A stretch of DNA of 64,000 nucleotides. Source: Lachancea thermotolerans CBS 6340 (taxonomy: Eukaryota; Ascomycota; Saccharomycetes; Saccharomycetales; Saccharomycetaceae). Of this stretch, positions 57,076-64,000 are shown in pieces (positions within the stretch are counted from its first letter, which is position 1; each line of letters opens with the position of its first letter). The notes beneath the pieces were generated by a model. That model was not told the origin of the DNA. It made no database searches and saw only the letters and a program-made list of their open reading frames with translations. The DNA is taken from positions 1,116,001-1,180,000 of the forward strand of contig NC_013082.1 of assembly GCF_000142805.1 (NCBI RefSeq), in the 5' to 3' direction. Position numbers and translations under genes: made by a program.

Positions 57076-57822
57076 CTATGAACTTTGCGCAAGTAGTTGT
57101 GCAAGTGTTGCGCCCAGCTCTTCTGTCTCTGTGGGTCTTTCGAGGCACTTATCGCACAAATGATGGAGACACGCTCTGAACTGGTCTGCGATGCTCTGGT
57201 GCTCAATTCTGATCTGCGTGAGGAGAGGGGACTCAATTTCCTGCATCTTAAGCAGCAACGTGTGCGATTTGCTTGATATCTGGTGTATCTGCAGCACCAG
57301 ATCGCTGCATAGAGACACCTCAAGGTCTGTCTCTTGACACAAAGAATCGAGACGCTTGCACAGCTTGCGTCCTAGTTCCATCATTGAGGACAGAACTTTG
57401 CACTCTTGCAGCGTTTCCGACAGCCTGTCTAGAGTGCGTAGGTAGTCCACGGTGTCGGTCACCACTTCCCTCGTGTTAGATATGTTGGTATCTTTGAGCT
57501 CCCGCAGCTGGTCCAAAAACTTGGCTATGTCCATCCTAACACCTTGTAGCTCGGGTCTGGCCTCCGCGGAGTCGGAGAACTGCTCACATAGCTTAGTGTA
57601 GTCATTGTAGCTGCTGCTGGATGTCTCTAGCATTACCTTGTCCATTTGCTGAGTGAGCTCTTGGAGGTCCTTGGCTAGTGTATTGAGTGGGACGTACTGG
57701 AAGTTGTTCTCTAGGAGGAAGCTGTCCTCATCAAAGGTGTCGTTCTCTGCATAAGCCGTGAATAGCTCTCTACTGACATTCTTAGATACAGGAAGGTCCC
57801 AGCTCTCGTCCAGCAGGTTCAT
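57076..57822 (-). CDS. COG2: Conserved oligomeric Golgi complex subunit 2
   Basis: Lobe-A subunit of the COG tethering complex, used for retrograde transport within the Golgi. The product has 248 residues (262 in S. cerevisiae). It opens with DESWDLPVSKNVSRELF and FLLENNFQYVPLNTLAKDLQELTQQM, the COG2 N-terminal signature that precedes a long coiled-coil region. The remainder is alpha-helical with heptad spacing. Like the yeast protein it lacks the long C-terminal part of metazoan COG2. Placed upstream of NUP57 on the same strand (169-bp gap). Confidence 0.93.
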   Translation of the reverse strand: MNLLDESWDLPVSKNVSRELFTAYAENDTFDEDSFLLENNFQYVPLNTLAKDLQELTQQMDKVMLETSSSSYNDYTKLCEQFSDSAEARPELQGVRMDIAKFLDQLRELKDTNISNTREVVTDTVDYLRTLDRLSETLQECKVLSSMMELGRKLCKRLDSLCQETDLEVSLCSDLVLQIHQISSKSHTLLLKMQEIESPLLTQIRIEHQSIADQFRACLHHLCDKCLERPTETEELGATLAQLLAQSS

Positions 57823-58309
57823 GTTGGAGCATCTGCTTTGTTCTAGGTGTGTTAATACAAGGTCGCGATCGAGTGCTTTTTCACGAAGTTCCTTCTCGAG
57901 CGATGAGGGCGGGTCATACTGCTAAACTCGGGCTCGGAAAGAGACCTCTTAGCCAATGCTCGGCCACATTGCTGGATGCTGCTCTGGAGACCTTGCCTCG
58001 TAGTTTGGATGGTCCGGTTTTACTTAGGCTCAATGCTCGGCTACTGTCTGCGCCTTGTATAATAGCTTTATCAAAGGCATTCGGTCGAGAACAGAAGACT
58101 CAGGTTCATGGTCTTAACAGCTGCTTAAGCCAAATCCATGGCGCCCTGGCGGTACCCCGAATAAAGCTACTCCCCTGACTTTCCTGCAGTTGTTTGGCTC
58201 ACGTGGACCTGATCCACGAATTTAGCTTCTTGATCGCGTGTAGAAAACCTTGACGCGTACCCTGCTCATCCATCTGTTTAACGCGACACGAGGTAACAAA
58301 ACACCGCCT
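57823..58309. other. Divergent promoter region COG2/CTF4
   Basis: 487 bp. It contains CACGTG at 58200-58205 and ACGCGT at 58253-58258. A 109-codon plus-strand open frame (57849-58178) has no family support. Confidence 0.4.
58253..58258. promoter_or_regulatory. MCB (MluI cell-cycle box) upstream of CTF4
   Basis: Exact ACGCGT, 52 bp before the CTF4 ATG, with a second ACGCGA-type site 22 bp further on. It fits MBF-driven G1/S expression, as at PRI1. Confidence 0.65.
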
Positions 58310-61012
58310 ATGCCTTCCACGATTGAGAAGTCGATATTCAGCTCCGGCGGGAAAACCTGTATCGGCATTTCGGCGGATGGAACGCGTTTCTATGCTGTCA
58401 ATAAGAACGGACTGACCAAGGTCCTGCCACTTGATAAGCCCGAAGAAGAACCTGACGTTGTGGAAACGTGTAAAGACCCCAGCTCCCTAGCTGTCGTATC
58501 CAATTCGCAATTTGTGGTTACTTCGTTGAAGGGAGACGTTTACTTGTGCAGCGTGGCGGAAGCCCAAAACCATCTCTTGCTGAGGTGCGCGCTACCAATA
58601 CGCGACGTTGCGCTCGTGCACAATGGCAAGACAGCAGCAGTGGGAGGCGATGATCTGGAGCTGATCTTGGTGGGGTTAGCCGATGGCTCGGCGAAGACGA
58701 GGACTACCGTGACGCTGGAGGATCAAGTGCGCCATCTGTCCTATAATCAGCACATGAGTATACTGGCGGTATCTCAGGTGAATGGCAGTATCCACTTCTA
58801 CTCTATGAACTCTGCTACGCCACACCATATTCGCAAACTCGATGGCTACATTGGTAGCCACTTCTACAACGACAATTTTCAGGATAAGCTCCTTCAGTCC
58901 ATCAATTCCGAAGAAGCGGAAGATATAGAAGACGGGGCCGGGGACCACGAGTATTGCGATCAGAATAGGGTTTGCACGCGTGTTGCATGGAGTCCACAGG
59001 GCCTCCAGTTCGCAATCCCGTGTGAAGATCGGTCCGTTAAGATTTTTAGCTTGAAGGACTACTCCCTCTCGCATTCACTGAGCTCTCCCAGTATCAAGAG
59101 TCAATTCGCTGATCTGAGCTTTAGCCCGCAGACTGGCGCCTTTATCGCAGCAGTCGATCTGCGGAACCGCGTCACCATATGGGATGCCAGCACCGGCGAG
59201 ATACATTTTACTAAGGAGCTACCGCAGAGAATTACAAATATATGCTGGCAGCTCCAGCCTGACAACCTTTTGGACCTTCACCTCGGTACATGGACAGGTG
59301 ACATAGTGGTAATTCGTGGTGTCGCAGAAAACCGAACGGCCCAACCTGTTCCTCCCGAGAAAGCGGAACAGCCCCAGAAACAGAATGGCCTTTTCGTGAG
59401 CTCCGATGACGAGGGTGAGGAAGCCGTGATAAATGGCTCTCCGGCCCCACTTGGTGAAGGCTTAGGCAGAACGATAGGACAAGATGACGATCCGTTAGGG
59501 TCAGAAGGTCTTTTCACCGATGAAGAAGATGAGAGTTCTAAGAGAAAGACATTTGGAGATGAGGATGATTTTATAGACGACGACGATGGTGCTGGGTATG
59601 TCAATAAAAGACCAAGGTACACACCGCCAAGCATTCCGCGAAATGCGGTCCGCGCCATAGGAAGAAGGCCTCGAAAGTTCCGATACCGGCCATTTTCACA
59701 GGGTGCTACGCCATTTGGGTCTTCTGACAGACGATACTTAACTATGAATAACATAGGATATGCCTGCACTGTTAGAAGTGGAGATGGTGGAAGCTCTCTT
59801 CGCAGCACTGTAACGATATCATTTTTCGATTTAGGTCGCTTTAAAGAGTACCACTTTGAGGACTTGTTCAATTACGACGTATGTGCCTTGACAGAGGAAG
59901 GTGCTTTATTTGCGCAGTCAAAGCTGGGCCAATTACATTACAGAGCGCACAACAACTATCAGTCCTCGTGGACAAAGAAGATTCCTTTGCAAAGATCAGA
60001 AAAGATTACAGCTGCTGCCGCCACTCCAAAAAGAATTATTGTGGGTACATCTTTTGGGTACATTAGAACATTTAACCAATTTGGGATCCCCTTGGGAGTC
60101 GAGAAGATGGCACCGGTTGCCGCAATAGCTGCCCACGAGTTCAAGGTTTTTGCGGTCCACTACTCTTTACATCACGGCATCACATATACATTGTTTGAGC
60201 AAGACCCCAAAACGCAGGACAGGTATTTCCAGCGAGAAAGCTCACTCCCTATCACACTTCCGTCTAACCTTGAGGCTGAGGAAGAGTTCAACGAAACGTT
60301 TTCTGAATTCAACCCACTTGGGATCAAGTCCCTCTTCTTTTCGGCTTATGGCGATCCGTGCATTTTTGGGTTTGATGATGTACTGCTGGTGCTGTCCAAA
60401 TGGCGGTCGGCTGCTCAAAGTCGGTGGGTGCCCCTCCTAGATGCCCAGCTCGAGCTTTGGAAAATGTCTAATGGTAAGGATGTTAACGACGTGCATGTGT
60501 GGCCATTAGGACTAACCCACAATATCCTCAATCACATATTGGTGAAGGGCTATAACATATGGCCTGAGTTCCCTATGCCTTTGCCATCTGAGATGGAGGT
60601 GAGAGTCCCCTTGCTTGTCAAAGACCAGGTGGAAGTTAGCAGTGAGGGGAAAGAATCTGGCGAAGTGGTAGTGCCGGCCTCCATGGCAGCCGAGGAAGAG
60701 TTTCTGCGCTCTAAAATATTGGGCGAACTTCTCAGCGACACTCTCGAGCATGAGGGTGAGGTTTATGGAAATGAAAATCAAATTCTGATGGCTCTGGCGG
60801 GTGCATACGATAAGTCGTTGCTGCGCCTGTTTGCTGCCGCCTGTTCTGAGCAAGAGGTCAGCAAAGCAGAATCTCTAGCCCTAGAGCTAAAACAAGACAA
60901 AGCATTGAATGCGGCGGCCAAGGTTGCTGAGAGGGCAGAGCTGATGACCCTTGTTAAGAAGGTGAACGACATCAGAGAAGCTCGCTTTGAACAGCAGCTT
61001 GGAAATACGTAG
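58310..61012 (+). CDS. CTF4: Replisome hub protein Ctf4
   Basis: Trimeric hub (And-1 homologue) that links polymerase alpha-primase, through Pol1, to the CMG helicase through Sld5, and supports cohesion. The product has 900 residues (927 in S. cerevisiae). N-terminal WD repeats (about 10-360: SSLAVVSNSQFVVTSLKGDVY, RVCTRVAWSPQGLQFAIPCEDRSVKIFS, given in short parts) are followed by an acidic linker (SDDEGEE, DEEDESSKRK, DDFIDDDD). The conserved SepB propeller starts near 480 (RPRKFRYRPFSQGATPFGS split). C-terminal helices follow. It ends FEQQLGNT. The ATG at 58310 is the first of the frame; an upstream TTG was not used. Confidence 0.95.
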   Translation: MPSTIEKSIFSSGGKTCIGISADGTRFYAVNKNGLTKVLPLDKPEEEPDVVETCKDPSSLAVVSNSQFVVTSLKGDVYLCSVAEAQNHLLLRCALPIRDVALVHNGKTAAVGGDDLELILVGLADGSAKTRTTVTLEDQVRHLSYNQHMSILAVSQVNGSIHFYSMNSATPHHIRKLDGYIGSHFYNDNFQDKLLQSINSEEAEDIEDGAGDHEYCDQNRVCTRVAWSPQGLQFAIPCEDRSVKIFSLKDYSLSHSLSSPSIKSQFADLSFSPQTGAFIAAVDLRNRVTIWDASTGEIHFTKELPQRITNICWQLQPDNLLDLHLGTWTGDIVVIRGVAENRTAQPVPPEKAEQPQKQNGLFVSSDDEGEEAVINGSPAPLGEGLGRTIGQDDDPLGSEGLFTDEEDESSKRKTFGDEDDFIDDDDGAGYVNKRPRYTPPSIPRNAVRAIGRRPRKFRYRPFSQGATPFGSSDRRYLTMNNIGYACTVRSGDGGSSLRSTVTISFFDLGRFKEYHFEDLFNYDVCALTEEGALFAQSKLGQLHYRAHNNYQSSWTKKIPLQRSEKITAAAATPKRIIVGTSFGYIRTFNQFGIPLGVEKMAPVAAIAAHEFKVFAVHYSLHHGITYTLFEQDPKTQDRYFQRESSLPITLPSNLEAEEEFNETFSEFNPLGIKSLFFSAYGDPCIFGFDDVLLVLSKWRSAAQSRWVPLLDAQLELWKMSNGKDVNDVHVWPLGLTHNILNHILVKGYNIWPEFPMPLPSEMEVRVPLLVKDQVEVSSEGKESGEVVVPASMAAEEEFLRSKILGELLSDTLEHEGEVYGNENQILMALAGAYDKSLLRLFAAACSEQEVSKAESLALELKQDKALNAAAKVAERAELMTLVKKVNDIREARFEQQLGNT

Positions 61013-61843
61013 CCGATTATGGAGACCATTTCTCTTCTTCGCGTTCTATGACTTCAACCTTCAAGCTTGCGTTTCTAAAACAGCACACAATGAAGTTCAA
61101 TATAAACTGCGCAGCATATGTCTAGAACACAGTGCGCCTCTCCCAGTCATCTCGCTCAAAGAGCAGTAATGCTTTCCAGCTTGTCTTGCGTGCCATCTTC
61201 TAGGTTGTTGCTGTTTCCGTCAAAGCCAGCAAGTATTGTGGTTTTAGGCAGAAAGAAACTCGTTGAATTATGCGCCGCACGCGCTCACACGCTCATGTCG
61301 CAGGTGGTGTTATTCAAGTACGTTGCAGCTCTCCCGGCTTTTGCGCGTGTGCCAACAACCGCTTAAAATGCAGCAAAGAATCAGATAAACCAAAAGATGC
61401 AACAATTCGCCTCTTTCCGTGTTTATGCTTCGCTTTCAGCCACCTCTCAGGATAAGCCGGGCAATATTGTCATCTAGAGCAGCGATGGATACGCGGCTTA
61501 GAAGGCTCATTTTTTAAGTTCATGCGTCGCATAGCCTCTTGTTATGAACAAAAAGTGCTTCCTTATCAACGTTCAAATAATGCCTCGCGGGCTCGGGAGC
61601 CGCAAAAATTCGCCAATGTCTTATCCAACTAAGCAGGCTTCCTATCGAGCTTTTAGCTCGCTAGCGAGTACTTCTGAGTATTAGCCGCCGAGCTTATGAG
61701 GGCATTTTGTACGTCCATTTATATAGTATGTCACGTGATGATAGTTTAAAATGCTTCGTCAGTAGCCTTGTAGATTTAAAAAATTTGATGCTCATCTCAA
61801 ATGGGTTCAACCATATAGCTGTAGAAACAGAAGTTAACTGACC
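61013..61843. other. Intergenic region CTF4-RRP9
   Basis: 831 bp. One CACGTG at 61732-61737 precedes RRP9 by 107 bp. In S. cerevisiae, small genes between these two are dubious (YPR136C). Open frames here are under 85 codons and unsupported. Confidence 0.4.
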
Positions 61844-63556
61844 ATGGCTCGAACTAATGTTGAGAACAGGAAGCGCAAGAGATCTGGAGCCCCAGATCCT
61901 CGTAGTAATTTGCCAGATGAAGAAATAACGGAGCCCTCATCTAACGACGAGGGAAGCGATGGAGAGGCGTCCTTGGGTGGAAACGAAAACGAAGAGATAG
62001 ATTCAGAGGAGGAGTTCCAGCACGAAAATGCGGCGGACAAGAGACGTCGGTTGGCCAAACAGTACCTGGAAAATTTAAAGGCAGATGCCAACGAAGTAGT
62101 TCTGCAGGGCGAAGCTCGCGTACAGGAGGATGAAGCGCAGATCAGCGATTATAACAACTTTGATGCACGCGATCTCGACCGCGAAATTGTCGCCTCAAGA
62201 TTGAAGCAGGACGTCGCGGAGCAGCACGGCCGAATCTATCGTTTTATAGGTGACAAGTTGCTGATTAGCGAGGCAAAGATCTCTTTTAGCAGGGTCGGTG
62301 AGAAGAATCTTACTGCAATCAGTTGCTACCAGCCCGTTATCAACAAATTCTCTCATGAGGAATCCCAGAACAAGAGCAAGGGGCGTATGTTTGCCTATAC
62401 TGTGAGCAAGGACATGTCTTTAACGAAGTACGACGTGACCGATTTCAACGCGCGGCCCAAGAAACTGAAGTTCGCCAAGGGCGGCCGCCGCTTTATTCCT
62501 GAAAGCAACTTCGAGTTCGAGAACACTACTGAAGGCCACTACGATGAAATTTTGACTTTAGCGGCCTCGCCGGACGGCCGCTACGTTGTCACTGGTGGGA
62601 GAGACAGAAAACTGATTGTCTGGAGCACGGAGTCCTTGGCGCCAGTGAAGGTTATCCCCACCAAAGACAGAAGAGGTGAAGTTTTGTCCGTTGTCTTCCG
62701 CAAGAACTCTGACCAACTCTACGCTGCATGCGCGGACTACAAGATTAGAACCTACTCTATCAATCAGTTTTCTCAACTCGAGATTTTGTATGGCCATCAG
62801 GACCTTGTGGTGGGTATTTCTGCACTAGGAATGGAGAGATGCGTGACAGTTGGGTCTCGTGACCGTACCGCGATGCTTTGGAAGATCGCCGACGAGACTA
62901 GGCTAACTTTTAGAGGTGGTGATGACCCGGAGAGACTTGCGAAGAAATGGATCAAACAGCATACTGAGAAGACTGAGGATGGCAGAGAGATTCCACCCAA
63001 TGACAGCGAAGTTCCCGAGTTTTACGGAGAAGGAAGCATTGACTGCGTAACGATGATAGACGACTCGCACTTCATAACAGGCTCTGATAACGGCAATATT
63101 TCCCTGTGGTCCTTGTCGAAAAAAAAGCCAGTCTTCACTGAGCGTGTTGCTCACGGTATTGTCCCACCCCCCTCTCCATTACAAATTTCGGCAGAGAAGG
63201 ACGAGGCAAAACGTGAAGCGCAACTACAAAACAAACAAATAGCACAGCCACACTGGGTGACAGCCCTGTACGCAATTCCTTACTCCAATGTCTTCATCTC
63301 AGGATCATGGGATGGGAAACTCAGGGTATGGAAAATTACCGAGAACGTGAGAGGGTTTGAACTATTAGGCGAGCTTCCTGGTTGTCACGGCGTCGTAACA
63401 CACATCCAAGCAGTCGAGAGCGGTAAGCACGGCAGAGAGACTTTTCGCGTACTTGCGAGCGTTAGCAAAGAGCATAGACTCGGTAGATGGATGACCAAAA
63501 TTCCCGGCGCAAGAAACGGGATATTTTCGGCGACAATTGAGCAAACCGGCTTCTAA
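61844..63556 (+). CDS. RRP9: U3 snoRNP protein Rrp9 (U3-55K)
   Basis: WD-repeat protein of the U3 snoRNP, needed for early pre-18S rRNA cleavage in the nucleolus. The product has 570 residues (573 in S. cerevisiae). The N-terminus is acidic and basic by turns, with a bipartite nuclear signal (NRKRKR) and the conserved block KRRRLAKQYLENLKAD. From about residue 140 a WD propeller follows: FIGDKLLISEAKISFS, EILTLAASPDGRYVVTGGRDRKLIVW, YGHQDLVVGISALG, DRTAMLWKI, FITGSDNGNISLW and FISGSWDGKLRVWKI, each in turn a blade (longest given in parts). It ends IEQTGF. A CACGTG box lies in the promoter. Confidence 0.96.
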   Translation: MARTNVENRKRKRSGAPDPRSNLPDEEITEPSSNDEGSDGEASLGGNENEEIDSEEEFQHENAADKRRRLAKQYLENLKADANEVVLQGEARVQEDEAQISDYNNFDARDLDREIVASRLKQDVAEQHGRIYRFIGDKLLISEAKISFSRVGEKNLTAISCYQPVINKFSHEESQNKSKGRMFAYTVSKDMSLTKYDVTDFNARPKKLKFAKGGRRFIPESNFEFENTTEGHYDEILTLAASPDGRYVVTGGRDRKLIVWSTESLAPVKVIPTKDRRGEVLSVVFRKNSDQLYAACADYKIRTYSINQFSQLEILYGHQDLVVGISALGMERCVTVGSRDRTAMLWKIADETRLTFRGGDDPERLAKKWIKQHTEKTEDGREIPPNDSEVPEFYGEGSIDCVTMIDDSHFITGSDNGNISLWSLSKKKPVFTERVAHGIVPPPSPLQISAEKDEAKREAQLQNKQIAQPHWVTALYAIPYSNVFISGSWDGKLRVWKITENVRGFELLGELPGCHGVVTHIQAVESGKHGRETFRVLASVSKEHRLGRWMTKIPGARNGIFSATIEQTGF

Positions 63557-63775
63557 TCCGAGCCGTCATTATAGCATAATAAGATAGCATGTAAGATAGC
63601 AACAGATTTTCGACTGAAAGGGCAAACCTTAACATGAGACAGGTTCAGACATTTCCTAGCGCGCTTCTATGATGGGACTATCAGCTCGAGTTAATAGTGT
63701 TACAAGAAGGTTTTTCAGAAGCTGCTAGTAAGTATGCACCTTCGGTAGGGATGGTTTTGACAAGCTGCAGCAAGC

Positions 63776-63961
63776 TGAAAATTATTTTGTCGATGCCGTC
63801 GCACCGAAGAGCGCTTGGGGCATTCAAGATATGAGTGGTTTCTTGCCAGCGCGGAAGATGAAAGGCTGCAAGCTCTGAAAGAGAAGCATTGAGTTTCCGC
63901 CCAGGTTGAGGCACCCGTGAATGAGTTGGGTATCACCAATAAAGCATTAGAAAGGGTGTAA
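63776..63961 (+). pseudogene. Unidentified broken coding stretch at window edge
   Basis: After RRP9, one plus-strand frame reads protein-like, with RYEWFLASAEDERLQALKEK before an in-frame stop and VEAPVNELGITNKALERV after it, ending in TAA at 63959-63961. The preceding 70 bp also look coding, but in other frames. Its amphipathic helical character and lack of low complexity suggest the decayed 3' end of a gene rather than random sequence. I do not recognise the family. It may be chance; confidence is low. Confidence 0.25.
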
Positions 63962-64000
63962 ATTAGATATTGTTACAGCGGGTTCGCAAATTATCGAATA

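Overview
The window comes from a budding yeast of the family Saccharomycetaceae that branched before the whole-genome duplication. The genus Lachancea is the best guess, but nothing seen fixes the genus or species. About 35 compact, mostly intronless genes are recognisable as counterparts of Saccharomyces cerevisiae genes. Their order interleaves pairs of S. cerevisiae regions: YOL02x with YIR00x-01x, then YIR with YER012-017, then YGR112-120 with YPR124-137. This is the double-synteny pattern expected of an unduplicated ancestor. Splice signals (GTATGT, TACTAAC), PACE, MCB and CACGTG elements and a Glu tRNA are also of yeast type. Gene starts were placed at the first in-frame ATG, not at near-cognate NTG codons.

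Layout. 1-10 kb: PRE6 (proteasome, with an intron), MIM1, RPR2, a VLD1-like membrane protein, MDM38, tRNA-Glu(UUC), EGH1, PRI1. 10-25 kb: PRE1, a 3.4-kb gene-free interval that may hold a long structured RNA, then PRP22, HEM14, MSL1, FAA2, an MSN1-like transcription factor and BIM1. 25-33 kb: AFG3, a GC-rich island with a ROX1-type HMG-box gene and long gene-free flanks, and MRPS5. The AFG3-to-SHY1 span is also a synteny breakpoint relative to S. cerevisiae. 33-46 kb: SHY1, DAM1, CTR1, SPT6, a kinase-only 6-phosphofructo-2-kinase-like gene, YLH47. 46-64 kb: ANT1, SCD6, NAT3, a YGR117C-like gene, RPS23 (spliced), SPN1, TOM5, MSS18, NUP57, COG2, CTF4, RRP9, and a short unidentified broken coding stretch at the right edge.

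Functional links. Several products act together although their genes are only neighbours on the chromosome. Pre1 and Pre6 are both 20S core subunits and both genes carry a PACE box. Spt6 and Spn1 are binding partners in transcription elongation. Ctf4 tethers the polymerase alpha-primase that contains Pri1, and both genes have an ACGCGT box. Prp22 and Msl1 act in splicing. Bim1 and Dam1 act on microtubules. Ant1 supplies ATP to the peroxisome, where Faa2 activates fatty acids. The LETM1 paralogues Mdm38 and Ylh47 are both present. Many of the rest are mitochondrial: Mim1, Tom5, Afg3, Shy1, Mrps5, Hem14, Mss18.

No transposon, virus-like element, CRISPR array or centromere was recognised. All names rest on remembered protein families and gene order; no database search was run.
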